Shown here: piece by piece, positions 53,290-62,359 of the stretch
Numbering within the stretch: position 1 is the first letter of the stretch
Layout: the number at the start of each line of letters is the position of its first letter
Source of the DNA: Lachnospiraceae bacterium
GTDB taxonomy: Bacteria > Bacillota > Clostridia > Lachnospirales > Lachnospiraceae
Direction: 5' to 3'
DNA length: 64,000 bases
Assembly (NCBI GenBank): GCA_016286555.1
Contig: JAEETA010000002.1
Location: 1-64,000 of the forward strand
Position numbers and translations under genes: made by a program
Notes under the pieces: generated by a model
Database searches by the model: none
Seen by the model: only the letters and a program-made list of their open reading frames with translations
What the model was told of the DNA's origin: nothing

Positions 53290-54495
53290 TTACATCTTCC
53301 CGTCCAGATTTTTTCCGGTCTCCTTGTGCGCAAAGCTGGGCAGATATCCTTCCAGCAGGCGGACGATACTTTCCTTATCCTCCCCCTTTTCAAAAGCAGA
53401 CTCAAAATCCGCAAACAGCTGCTTTAATCTCTCTGCGTCCGGAATCTCTTTTCCGGTGATCACTCCCAGAGAATCAAACCGCGTAAGATCTGTCGTTTCC
53501 TCTGCGGTATAGAACTCTTCCGCCTTTTTCTCCCCTGTAGTATCCGAAGCAGAGAAATGAACCGGATACTTCCTGCTGCCCTTCTTCAAATCTTCGCAGC
53601 GCTGAATCGCCTCTTCATCCGAAGCACACTCCAGTACTTCGTATCCTCTGTCCTGCAAAAGCGCACGGGCAATCCCGTCGAAGGTCATCATCTGTGCCTC
53701 CGACAGCTTCGGGAAAAAGATCTCCCGATTCTGCCCCAGGATGCATGCCATCAGGCAGATCTGCCCGGATTCCTCCGGAGAAACGAAATATCTCCAGATA
53801 TCGGAAGGGGCGGACAGGGGCTGTATCTTTTCCAGTCTCGCCAGGAATCCTGCGGGAAGAGATCCGTTTGAAAAGGCAACATTCGCAAAGCGGGCAGTCT
53901 TCACGGGGAAAAGATCCGAATAAGCAAAGATCAGATCCTCCATGAGGCGTTTGGACGCCCCCATCAGATTCACGGGGTTAGCGGCCTTATCGGTGGATAC
54001 ACAGAAGTACTCTTCCGGCGGATACTCCGTCAGCAGGTCCAGGAGCTTCCGTGCATTTAACACATTGTTGCGAAGCATAGCCTCTGCGGAATAGACATCC
54101 TTCTCCGAACGTACATGCTTGTGGGCGGAAAAATTCGCCACCAGATCGAATCCCCCTCTCGCTCGCAACATCTTCTCAAATGAAGGAGATGCATAATCCA
54201 TGGGATAGGGGATATACTCTTCCGGCAACCGCAGCACAGCGGAACTGCGCAGATCACGGGTCAGCTCTGTCAGCGCATTTTCATTGGTATCCACCACCAC
54301 CAGTGCACCGGGGGCAAAGGGAAGCAGCGCCTTGATAAAGGAAGACCCGATGGAACCGGCTCCGCCGATAACGAGAACACTTTTCCCGCGAATCCCTTTC
54401 GTCAGCTCCCCGCTGTGGCTCTCCAGATCCGGCAGGAACATGGAAGTGTCACGCTTGGTTACATTCTTTGCAATGAAATCATCCAGAAAAAACAC
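53290..54495 (-). CDS. CapD/FlaA1-like nucleotide-sugar 4,6-dehydratase
   Basis: This SDR enzyme removes water from UDP- (or GDP-) GlcNAc to give a 4-keto-6-deoxy sugar. I choose GTG 54495, with AAGGAG seven bases upstream; an ATG at 54513 that overlaps the FliB stop (TGATG) is the alternative. The 401 residues have SVLVIGGAGSIGSSF, VNFSAHKHVRSEKD-type SAHKHV, STDKAANPVNLMGASK (with the SxxK form of the active site), RFANVAFSNGSLP and a C-terminal extension of about 120 residues. The substrate-binding SAHKHVR and STDKA segments fit FlaA1/PseB/CapD. It is the last gene of the operon, and its natural partner is the LegC-like aminotransferase across the transposase gene. Confidence 0.88.
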   Translation of the reverse strand: MFFLDDFIAKNVTKRDTSMFLPDLESHSGELTKGIRGKSVLVIGGAGSIGSSFIKALLPFAPGALVVVDTNENALTELTRDLRSSAVLRLPEEYIPYPMDYASPSFEKMLRARGGFDLVANFSAHKHVRSEKDVYSAEAMLRNNVLNARKLLDLLTEYPPEEYFCVSTDKAANPVNLMGASKRLMEDLIFAYSDLFPVKTARFANVAFSNGSLPAGFLARLEKIQPLSAPSDIWRYFVSPEESGQICLMACILGQNREIFFPKLSEAQMMTFDGIARALLQDRGYEVLECASDEEAIQRCEDLKKGSRKYPVHFSASDTTGEKKAEEFYTAEETTDLTRFDSLGVITGKEIPDAERLKQLFADFESAFEKGEDKESIVRLLEGYLPSFAHKETGKNLDGKM

Positions 54496-54512
54496 AGATT
54501 TGCTCCTTCCCA

Positions 54513-55673
54513 TCAACTGATCAGTTTTAGCATAAATGACAACTCTGTCATATTATTCTCATCAAAGTATGTCCACGCCTCGTCACCCAGAACACTATCA
54601 TGCTCAATAATACGTGCAGTATGAGAAATGAGCATAACCAAGTATTCTCTACTCGGAACCGTTCCATTTTTAACTCGATACAATCCTAAAACACATACAA
54701 TCGTATTTAGGATCAGAAGAATGCCCTTCGTAACAGATTTATAATAATCCCTATTGTCGAATGCAAGCATAAAATTCTTGAACAGAATGTATACCAGGAT
54801 ATTTTCCATCCATATAGCGAATTCCTTGTCATCGAGCCACCAATAAAAGTACTCCATAGTTTCAACACTCAGGTCAGAACTTCCATCATGAAAAAAGAAT
54901 AGGATCAGATCCCTTAATTCAGGGAACAGTTTCCGCCCTTTTTCTCCATTTCCAAAATACTTAAGCACTTCCCTGCAAAAGCGTGTCTTGCTACTGCAAT
55001 CCTTCTCATAAACAGGCATATTGTGAAGTATATCTTCATAAATTGACGGAGTACTGAACAAATTGATCAATTCTTTTGGGTTTCTGCCCTCATCACAATA
55101 ATTCTGGAACTGATCAATCAACACTAAAATGAGTCCGAGCCTTTCCTTTATGGTTAGTTCTCTGTTTTGCACAATGTCCACCGCACTTGAAAATATACCA
55201 ATAGCATAATTAAACTGTTCCCAGTCTATTTTCGCTTCATTTGGAATCGCCGAATCGTCTTCCCCAAAATCAATCATTAACGGTTCCTTATGATCAAGAA
55301 AAAAACCGGAAACCTCTGGACATGAAATCCCCACACCTGCAAAACAGATATCCCCGACCCTATATGAATATCTCGGATAGTTTGTACAGGTTTCAGACAG
55401 GTGTTCCTCACCTAGATGAATATAGATATCACATAATCCGCATTCATTCAGAAAAGGGCAATCCCCTTTCTCATTCAATATCATGGAAGCTTTCCCGTCT
55501 TCTCTCTTAATCCCCTTTTTTAGCCGATTCCCCATTTCTCCGGTTACCAATTGATAAAAAGCATCCGTAGTTGAATCAATAGAGATTCCCCATCCTCCTC
55601 CGCAACAGGTATACGGGCAATCGGATCCAACACATTTGAAATCCTTGTACGTTTCCAATGTTAAGTATTTCAC
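54513..55673 (-). CDS. fliB: Flagellin lysine-N-methylase, FliB family (copy 1)
   Basis: FliB enzymes methylate surface lysines of flagellin. The 386 residues start MKYLTLETYKDFKCVGSDCP at ATG 55673. Cysteines line up as in the family: CVGSDCPYTCC, CPFLNECGLCDIYIHLGEEH, the TCTNYPR segment and GISCPEV, which probably bind a metal cluster. The rest is helical and less conserved. It is AT-richer than the core genes. A second copy lies at 57949-59094. Gene order is GT2 upstream (41 bp) and CapD-like downstream (overlap or 17 bp). Family assignment is strong; no flagellin gene is in the window. Confidence 0.92.
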   Translation of the reverse strand: MKYLTLETYKDFKCVGSDCPYTCCGGGWGISIDSTTDAFYQLVTGEMGNRLKKGIKREDGKASMILNEKGDCPFLNECGLCDIYIHLGEEHLSETCTNYPRYSYRVGDICFAGVGISCPEVSGFFLDHKEPLMIDFGEDDSAIPNEAKIDWEQFNYAIGIFSSAVDIVQNRELTIKERLGLILVLIDQFQNYCDEGRNPKELINLFSTPSIYEDILHNMPVYEKDCSSKTRFCREVLKYFGNGEKGRKLFPELRDLILFFFHDGSSDLSVETMEYFYWWLDDKEFAIWMENILVYILFKNFMLAFDNRDYYKSVTKGILLILNTIVCVLGLYRVKNGTVPSREYLVMLISHTARIIEHDSVLGDEAWTYFDENNMTELSFMLKLIS

Positions 55674-55714
55674 GCTTCTTCTCCTCTATATTCGAAATCA
55701 AGCTACAATCACTG

Positions 55715-56752
55715 TCAGAGTCCAATCCTTTTCACATTTTCCGCAAACTCCAGAAACTGTCTCTTGGTCAACGGAAGATGTACTGCCTGAGCGATCTGTT
55801 TGTGTAGTTCCGGTGTACTCTCCTTCACAAAATACAGGTTGTTCAAATAATAGGGGAAATGTTCCTCCGCAAAAATCTGAAGTAGGCGGAACAATGAGTA
55901 TGGAGGTGTCTCATATCGCAAAGCCAACACTTTCACGAAAGCTAAAACACAGGAATAGATAAACTCGTATTCTACCTCATCATGATACCTTTCCAACGCT
56001 CCACGTTGACTCCATTCCCTGTAAAGAATAGCTTGAACAGTCAACATATCCGGCTGGTAATCAGCAGCCCGGCTCACTACCGTAGACTGGGAATTAACAA
56101 AATAATGATACAGGGTTTCTTCCAGTAGGTAAACACTGTCCACACACAGATGAAGCAGCTCGCCCCACGCAATGTCTTCATATGCCAGCCCTTCCGCAAA
56201 GTATAACTCATTTTCTATGAGAAAGGACTTTCGTATCATTTTTCCCCAGGCATTCAACTTCATCGGCTGTAAATGAATCATTTCTTTGCGTTCTGACTCA
56301 CTGCGAACCAATATTTCACAATCATCCTTTCCGGTTCTTCGGTCCTCCCGAGCAAGCAGGTGAAGATCTTCCGCGAAATCACGGACGTTCTGACAGCAAA
56401 CCACATCATATCGTCCTGTGATAGCTTTGTCATAAAGCTTTTCCATGTAATCCGGTTCCACCCAGTCGTCAGAGTCCAAAAACGCAATCCACTCCGCTGT
56501 CGCATACCGCAGTCCAACATTGCGAGCTCCACCCTGCCTTTTATTTTCATTCGTTTTCACCAGCACAATCTGTTCCGGGTACTTATTCTCCCATCTAGAA
56601 ATCTTTTCTATTGTATCATCCGTAGAGCAATCGTCCACGCAGATAATCTCCAGTTCCTTTACAGAAATAGTTTGATTCAGCAGCGATTGCAAACAGCGAT
56701 CGATCCAGCGAGATACATTGTAGCATGGGAGAATCACAGAAATCAGTGCCAT
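55715..56752 (-). CDS. GT2 glycosyltransferase (copy A)
   Basis: This 345-residue GT2 enzyme starts MALISVILPCYNVSRWIDRC at ATG 56752, sharing one base with the stop of the upstream CgeB-like gene (TAATG). Motifs are CVDDCSTDDT, the metal-binding LDSDDWVEP and RQGGARNVG, typical of inverting GT-A enzymes. The C-terminal 100 residues (LALRYETPPYSLFRLLQ and a final RQFLEFAENVKRIGL) are shared with copy B at 60330-61355, so the two are paralogues. No membrane span is seen. The likely acceptor is flagellin or a glycan chain on it; this is inference from the FliB neighbours. Confidence 0.92.
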   Translation of the reverse strand: MALISVILPCYNVSRWIDRCLQSLLNQTISVKELEIICVDDCSTDDTIEKISRWENKYPEQIVLVKTNENKRQGGARNVGLRYATAEWIAFLDSDDWVEPDYMEKLYDKAITGRYDVVCCQNVRDFAEDLHLLAREDRRTGKDDCEILVRSESERKEMIHLQPMKLNAWGKMIRKSFLIENELYFAEGLAYEDIAWGELLHLCVDSVYLLEETLYHYFVNSQSTVVSRAADYQPDMLTVQAILYREWSQRGALERYHDEVEYEFIYSCVLAFVKVLALRYETPPYSLFRLLQIFAEEHFPYYLNNLYFVKESTPELHKQIAQAVHLPLTKRQFLEFAENVKRIGL

Positions 56753-57909
56753 TACAGATATTCCTCCATTTGAGAAAGTCGAATCGGAAGAGAAAAATCA
56801 GACTGTACTTTTCTGCCCCCCGCCTCTGCAATCTCAGATCGTTCCTTTTCATGTGTCAGATAATACTCAATTTTATCCATCAGATCGTTTTGATCCCCAT
56901 AAACAGCAAGTTCTTCTCCAGGGATAAAATATTGACACAATTCCTCCTGGTAGTTACTCAAGAGAAACCCGCCACACCCCATGATATCTAGCGCCCTGAG
57001 CGGAATTCCAGTCAGAATACTTCGAAGCGTGATATTCAGATTAATCCGCGAATCACGAAACACCCTCGGCATCTGCGTGTAATAATCTAAAGGGCCTTTA
57101 TTGTTCAACCCATATATCATGACAGTTCTGTCATTAGTATAAAGATCATACTTTCTACCCGACGCAGTCCTTCCTAACTTTTCCATTATCTCCATGCGCT
57201 CCAATGCCGTAACCTGCCGTGATAGTACAAATTGAGCATATAGTTTTGCAGGTTCCATTGCATGAAGAGAATTAGGGTCCGTTGGATAACATTTTTCCAT
57301 CTCTATAACCAGGTCAGGAGAAAGGCGGTCCTCCAAAAAATTGTATCCATACACCGTTTTTTGAGCATGAATCAGTCCATCCAAATACCCTTTAGCATAT
57401 GGTGGAAGATCATCAAACTTATCATAGAGTCGATGTTTCGGTTCATTGTATAAAGATCCCACAAAAGAAATATCTGCAAATGATTCAAAGTCAGATGATG
57501 CACCTGCCGCAGTGGGATCCGTAAGATAAGCAAGTGGAAGATGATGCACAGTGGGTACACCCTCAAACTCCTTACAAATCCCGGCATCAAATAGAAATAT
57601 CCTGTTACACGGAAGAGGAACTGTATATGAATAAAGGTTCAAGTGAGGGCTGTCATATACCCAAGACAAATAGGGCACTTTTTTTTCATCACATATTTGT
57701 GCTACAGGAGGGAAATAATTGAAAGAAAAAACATAATCTGGGCGAAAGCCCCCTAGTACCTCCCCCAGTTTTTCTCTTGCCAGAGCTTGCTCTTCCCTGG
57801 TCATACGTTCGGAAAAAGCCACCTTTCGAAAGTTATATCCATTTCTGGCAAATAGTTTTTCTACGGTAGCGTTGCCGTAGCTGCTCCAATCGATTAAAAC
57901 GACTTTCAT
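56752..57909 (-). CDS. CgeB/DUF3880-like glycosyltransferase (copy A)
   Basis: This 385-residue protein resembles CgeB-type (DUF3880 plus Glyco_trans_1_2) glycosyltransferases. The N-terminal half has PDYVFSFNYFPPVAQIC, YLSWVYDSPHLNLYSY and NRIFLFDAG. The C-terminal half has LNITLRSILTGIPLRALDIMGCGGFLLSNYQEEL and YGDQNDLMDKIEYYLTHEKER, which is the GT-B donor-site region. The paralogue is at 59142-60308. It is co-translated with the GT2 gene. AT content is higher than in the core. The reaction is unknown; family members decorate spore coats and flagella. Confidence 0.85.
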   Translation of the reverse strand: MKVVLIDWSSYGNATVEKLFARNGYNFRKVAFSERMTREEQALAREKLGEVLGGFRPDYVFSFNYFPPVAQICDEKKVPYLSWVYDSPHLNLYSYTVPLPCNRIFLFDAGICKEFEGVPTVHHLPLAYLTDPTAAGASSDFESFADISFVGSLYNEPKHRLYDKFDDLPPYAKGYLDGLIHAQKTVYGYNFLEDRLSPDLVIEMEKCYPTDPNSLHAMEPAKLYAQFVLSRQVTALERMEIMEKLGRTASGRKYDLYTNDRTVMIYGLNNKGPLDYYTQMPRVFRDSRINLNITLRSILTGIPLRALDIMGCGGFLLSNYQEELCQYFIPGEELAVYGDQNDLMDKIEYYLTHEKERSEIAEAGGRKVQSDFSLPIRLSQMEEYL

Positions 57910-57948
57910 ATCAGCAATCCTTACTCCGATTCAAAACAGTTTAATTAT

Positions 57949-59094
57949 TTAACTGATCAGACTTAACAAAAAGGACAGATCCGTCATCCCAATCGCCGAA
58001 AAATGTGTTAGAACTTCTTCCTCAAATGTACTGTTATGCTCTATAGATCTGGAAACATGTGAAATCAGCATATACAACGCATCCTTATCTGTTGCAACTC
58101 CGTTTTTCGATCGTTGCAAAGAAAGCACACAAGCAACCATATTCAGCAATAACAGAATACCTTTTATCAATGATTTATTAAAAATTCTGTAATCATATTC
58201 CTTCATAAAAAAACGGAACAGGATATATACCAAAACATTTTCCAACCAGATACTGTCCCTTTCATCATCGAACCAACACAATGCATTTCGAGTAATTTCT
58301 GCATGGTTAGGCAATGCATAGTATCCAATCAAATCTCTCAACTCAGGAGGACACTTATCATCCGGAACTCCCCCAAAATAGTTAAGAACTTCCGAACAAA
58401 AACTACTTTTGCTACTATAGTCCTTATCTCTGAAATCCGTTTCATCCAGGATTTTCCGATATACTTCCGGATTACAGAATAGGTCAATTATCTCTCGCGG
58501 ATCCAGCCCCTCATCGAGTTCTGCCTGAACCAGATCCACAAGAATCAGGATCAGCGCAACTCTCTCTCTGATTGGAAGTTCTCTGTTCTGCGCAATATCC
58601 ACCGCGGTAGAGAAGGTTCGAATGGAATGGTTAAACAGATTCCAGTCAACACTCTCTTCATCAGGAACTACATTTTCGTCCTCACTGAAATCAATCTGCA
58701 AACGATCCTTGTGGTTGACAAAAAATTTGGCTACTTCCGGGCAGGAAATACTCACTCCGGCAAAATAAATATCTCCGATGAAAAAGGAATACCTTGGATA
58801 AGTAGTACAAGTATCCCCCATATGTTCTTCACCGAGATGAATATATATATCACAAAGGCCGCATTCGTTCAGGAAAGGACAAATTCCTCTTTCATCCTGA
58901 AGAATAAATGCCTTTCCGTTTTCTCTTTGGATTCCCTTCTTCAGTCGTTCTCCCATCTCCCCGGTTACAGACTGATAAAACGCATCCGTTTCAGGGTCTA
59001 TGGATATCTTCCATCCTGCTGCGCAGCAATTACTGGGGCAGTCAGCCCCTGTACACTTAAAATCCGATATTGTCTCTAATTTGATATACTTCAC
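57949..59094 (-). CDS. fliB: Flagellin lysine-N-methylase, FliB family (copy 2)
   Basis: This is the second FliB gene. The start is GTG 59094 (MKYIKLETISDFKC), since GAGGAGG lies 7 bases upstream; an ATG at 59139 has no site. The 381 residues keep all the cysteines of copy 1 (CTGADCPSNCC, CPFLNECGLCDIYIHLGEEH, TCTTYPR, SISCPEV). Both copies align along the whole length and share the VDIxQNREL and CVLxLxRxKNG segments, so they arose by duplication and have diverged moderately. The two enzymes may modify different lysines or different flagellins (inference). The gene is AT-rich compared with the core. Confidence 0.92.
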   Translation of the reverse strand: MKYIKLETISDFKCTGADCPSNCCAAGWKISIDPETDAFYQSVTGEMGERLKKGIQRENGKAFILQDERGICPFLNECGLCDIYIHLGEEHMGDTCTTYPRYSFFIGDIYFAGVSISCPEVAKFFVNHKDRLQIDFSEDENVVPDEESVDWNLFNHSIRTFSTAVDIAQNRELPIRERVALILILVDLVQAELDEGLDPREIIDLFCNPEVYRKILDETDFRDKDYSSKSSFCSEVLNYFGGVPDDKCPPELRDLIGYYALPNHAEITRNALCWFDDERDSIWLENVLVYILFRFFMKEYDYRIFNKSLIKGILLLLNMVACVLSLQRSKNGVATDKDALYMLISHVSRSIEHNSTFEEEVLTHFSAIGMTDLSFLLSLIS

Positions 59095-59141
59095 AGAAAA
59101 ATCCTCCTCGAATTCCATCCCTTCAAGCATCGACCTCACAA

Positions 59142-60308
59142 TCAGAATGTCTTTATCATCTCTCGTACTCTGCTTTCATAACTGTGTTCCGCTTTGATTC
59201 GCTCAAATCCGCGCTCTGCGATCTTCCTCCGCTCTGTTTCATGACAAAGATAATAATCTGCCTTCTCAGCCAATTCCTCAACAGATGAAAACGATGCATA
59301 CTCCTTCCCTTCTGAAAAAAATTGTTCCATATCTCCTCTATAATCTGTCAGAAGAAATCCACCGCTTCCCATAATTTCAAAACATCTGAGCGGAATTCCG
59401 TTCACAATGCTTCGCAGCGAAATATTGAGGTTGATCCCGGAAGCCCCATAAACAACCGGAGCTTTCTCATAGAAATCTATGGGCTCATGTAGCCTGCATT
59501 TCCCAACAGGTTTCGTCCCCAAGACCGTGAAGATATCTACGGAATAATCCTCTGAAAGACTGCTCAGGAAGTCCCTGCGTTCCATTTTTGTAATTTGACG
59601 TTGTAGAACATATGTTGCGAACATCCACTGTTTTGTCGCAACAGTTGTTCGATCAGGCTCTAATGGGAGGCATCGATACATATCTTCAATCACCTCCGGA
59701 GTAAGTGCAGATTCCGTCAGGTCAACACCGTAAACCTTTCTCTGCGCTTCTATAAGTCCCCGAAGAAATCCTTCTGTATATGGCTTCAGCCCCTTTGACG
59801 ACATCCTTCCATAAAAATCGTGATCAGATTCATATAGAGACCCCACAAAACTGATTCCCTCCCGATTAGGAAGTGCTTTCATTGTCGAATCACCGATAGC
59901 AACCCCTCGCAATCTACGAGCATTTGCCGCCATAGGGAGAAAATAAACCGTATGAATGCCCTGTGAATGAAATCTGAGAAAGGTGTCGGAATCAAATACA
60001 AATACTCGGTTAGTTGGATAAATTAGAGTATAAGAATAGAGATGAATATAGGGACTGTCATAAACCCAGGACACATATAGCACTCCCCGATCCTTACAGT
60101 ATTCCGCCACAGCAGGATAGTAGTTAAAAGAGAACACAAATTCAGGACTACAGGTCTGAAAAGGCTCATCCAAAAGTGCAGACAGGTCTCCTGAAAGCAG
60201 TTCCTCTTGTGTCGTATGGGTTTCTTGGATCGTATGCCCTTCACGACGAAAGGCATCCAGGAGATCGGCAGAGCCGAAACACTCCCAGACCAGCATGATT
60301 CCGGTCAT
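59142..60308 (-). CDS. CgeB/DUF3880-like glycosyltransferase (copy B)
   Basis: This 388-residue paralogue of the gene at 56752-57909 shares PEFVFSFNYYPAVAEYC, YVSWVYDSPYIHLYSY, NRVFVFDSD, LNISLRSIVNGIPLRCFEIMGSGGFLLTDY and CHETERRKIAERGFERI. The start is ATG 60308 (MTGIMLVWECFG). It lies 47 bp before FliB copy 2 and 21 bp after GT2 copy B, and thus completes a GT2-CgeB-FliB module. No membrane span is seen. The donor and acceptor are not known. Confidence 0.85.
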   Translation of the reverse strand: MTGIMLVWECFGSADLLDAFRREGHTIQETHTTQEELLSGDLSALLDEPFQTCSPEFVFSFNYYPAVAEYCKDRGVLYVSWVYDSPYIHLYSYTLIYPTNRVFVFDSDTFLRFHSQGIHTVYFLPMAANARRLRGVAIGDSTMKALPNREGISFVGSLYESDHDFYGRMSSKGLKPYTEGFLRGLIEAQRKVYGVDLTESALTPEVIEDMYRCLPLEPDRTTVATKQWMFATYVLQRQITKMERRDFLSSLSEDYSVDIFTVLGTKPVGKCRLHEPIDFYEKAPVVYGASGINLNISLRSIVNGIPLRCFEIMGSGGFLLTDYRGDMEQFFSEGKEYASFSSVEELAEKADYYLCHETERRKIAERGFERIKAEHSYESRVREMIKTF

Positions 60309-60329
60309 TTTGGGTTCCTCTTGAATTCA

Positions 60330-61355
60330 TCAGATTCCGAGACACTGCACCTTTGCAGCAACCTCGCGGAATTGTTCTTTCGTCACATCACATTCCAAAA
60401 GTCCCAACAAAATCTTTTGAAACTCCGTAAAACCATTCACATAGTAGACATTTTCTTTTCGAGGAATGGCCTTACTGATCACAGTCTCCTGAGCCAATCG
60501 AAACAGTGAATAGGGCGGAGCGTCATAGCGCAGACAGATGATCTTCAAAAAATCCAGATATGCCCCATGCAGGAAATGAAATTCCATGGCATCAGGATAC
60601 TGGTCTCTCCATCCACGACGTTCCGCTTCTTCCATCGCCAAAAGTTGAACTGTAAGGAAATCCGTATGATAGTCCGCATTGTTTTTCAGAATCGTGGAGG
60701 ATTCATTTACGCAATAATGATAGAAAGGTACATCCACCACGCAGTAATGCTCTACGGTGCCGGAAAGGATGAGGCACCAGTAATTGTCCTCATAAGCCAG
60801 ATCCTCCGGAAAGAGCAACCCCTCTCGGAGCAGATATTCCCGCTCCAAAAGCCGCCCCCATACCATCGGTTCAGAACCAGTAAGAGCAATCTTGTGGCTC
60901 CGCTTTTCCTCGGAATCGATATCCATCCGCCTGTAAGAGGCATTTTGTCCGACATTACCGTCAGGCTTTCTGTCCCCAAAGTCCCGAACAGAACCGCATT
61001 GAACCATCTGGACGCGTTCGCTCTCCATAACCTTTAAGAGCACCTCAAAAGTAGCGGGTTCCACCCAGTCATCCGGATCCACAAAGGAAACATATTCTCC
61101 TGAGGCATATTGCAGGCCGATATTTCTGGCCGTGCCCTGCCTTCTGTTCTCCATACACTCTACAATGCAGATTTGGTCAGGATAGCGTCGTTCCCACAGG
61201 TGCAGTTTTTGAACAGTATCATCCGTAGATGCATCGTCTACACAGATAAGTTCCAAAGGCTCTATTCCGAGAGTCTGCGAAACAAGCGATTCCAGGCATC
61301 TATCCAGAAAGGGGGCAACATTATAGCAAGGCAGGATTATACTGATACGAGCCAT
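60330..61355 (-). CDS. GT2 glycosyltransferase (copy B)
   Basis: This 341-residue GT2 enzyme is paralogous to copy A. I use ATG 61355 (MARISIILPCYNVAPFLDRC) with GGAG six bases upstream; an earlier ATG at 61373 is possible. Motifs are CVDDASTDDT, RQGTARNIG and VDPDDWVEP, and the shared C-terminal ICLRYDAPPYSLFRLAQ and EQFREVAAKVQCLGI. Copy A and copy B also share a VRDFG/VRDFA segment after the metal site. It lies 33 bp after a third GT2 gene. Confidence 0.92.
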   Translation of the reverse strand: MARISIILPCYNVAPFLDRCLESLVSQTLGIEPLELICVDDASTDDTVQKLHLWERRYPDQICIVECMENRRQGTARNIGLQYASGEYVSFVDPDDWVEPATFEVLLKVMESERVQMVQCGSVRDFGDRKPDGNVGQNASYRRMDIDSEEKRSHKIALTGSEPMVWGRLLEREYLLREGLLFPEDLAYEDNYWCLILSGTVEHYCVVDVPFYHYCVNESSTILKNNADYHTDFLTVQLLAMEEAERRGWRDQYPDAMEFHFLHGAYLDFLKIICLRYDAPPYSLFRLAQETVISKAIPRKENVYYVNGFTEFQKILLGLLECDVTKEQFREVAAKVQCLGI

Positions 61356-61388
61356 ATTTTTCTCCATATACAAAACCGGGATCCTTCA

Positions 61389-62330
61389 CTACCCTTTCAA
61401 CAGGTCAAGGATGGCCATTCGCTTGTCATCATAACACTTAATATATCGGTTGCTTTCCCAGTTCGGAAACAGTTCCAGGCATGTCTTTTTTAACCAAAGA
61501 AGGTCTTCCGGAGAAACGCAATCCGTTCCCATTGCCAAAATATTGCTCATAGTCTCATAAAAAAAGGACCAAATAAAATATTCCTCGATTTCCTCCGGAT
61601 ACTCTTCCAAATATCTCTTATCCAGCAGGAACTCCAAAAGCTCCAGCTGCACCATGGGATGATCCATAATATGGAGTTTCGCCGTAGAACTCATGGTGGA
61701 TGTTTCCCGTACAGTCGCCTTGTAATAATTCTCCTTCAGAAAGAGGATACGGTCCGCCGTAAACAGAAACGGATAAGTAAACAGCGGTTCCTCATACACC
61801 TTCCCCACCGCAAAACGGGACCCTGTCCGCAAAATGAGGTCTCGTCTGTAAAACTTCATACTGTGTCCGCAGGAAAAATACCCTGAAGAAAGAAGCTGCA
61901 CTCTATCATCCCGATTCCGTATGACGACCATGGCGTCCTGCCCTAAATAGGTGGAATTGTAATGAATCAGATCTGCTTGATATTCTTCTGCCAGCGCGTA
62001 GAGGGTGGCAATCGCCTCCGGAACCAGCTCATCATCCGAATCTACAAACTGGATATATTTCCCTCGAGCATATTCTAACGCCACATTTCTGGCCCCGCCC
62101 TGGCGGACATTTTCCGACAGTTCAATCACCACAACTTGTTCCGGGAACTGCGTCTCAAATGCGCGTAGTTTTGCCACCGTATATCCATTATCATCCGAAG
62201 CATCATCCACTATAATTATCTGCATCCATTCCATCCCGAAGGTCTGCGATGTTATGCTCTTCCAGTATCTGTCCAGGTATTCCGCAGAATTATGGCAGGG
62301 CGTGATGATCGTTACCAATTCCTTTTCCAT
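61389..62330 (-). CDS. GT2 glycosyltransferase (third, divergent)
   Basis: This 313-residue GT2 enzyme starts MEKELVTIITPCHNSAEYLDRY at ATG 62330. A GTG three codons earlier is possible. It has IIVDDASDDNG, RQGGARNVALEYARGKY and the metal-binding VDSDDELVP. The C-terminal half differs from copies A and B and contains PFLFTADRILFLKENYYKATVRETSTMSST-like sequence, known in capsule GT2 proteins that add the next sugar. It lies between the TagF-like gene (29 bp) and GT2 copy B. Confidence 0.9.
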   Translation of the reverse strand: MEKELVTIITPCHNSAEYLDRYWKSITSQTFGMEWMQIIIVDDASDDNGYTVAKLRAFETQFPEQVVVIELSENVRQGGARNVALEYARGKYIQFVDSDDELVPEAIATLYALAEEYQADLIHYNSTYLGQDAMVVIRNRDDRVQLLSSGYFSCGHSMKFYRRDLILRTGSRFAVGKVYEEPLFTYPFLFTADRILFLKENYYKATVRETSTMSSTAKLHIMDHPMVQLELLEFLLDKRYLEEYPEEIEEYFIWSFFYETMSNILAMGTDCVSPEDLLWLKKTCLELFPNWESNRYIKCYDDKRMAILDLLKG

Positions 62331-62359
62331 ACAACCCACTTTCTTTTCTATCCGTCATT

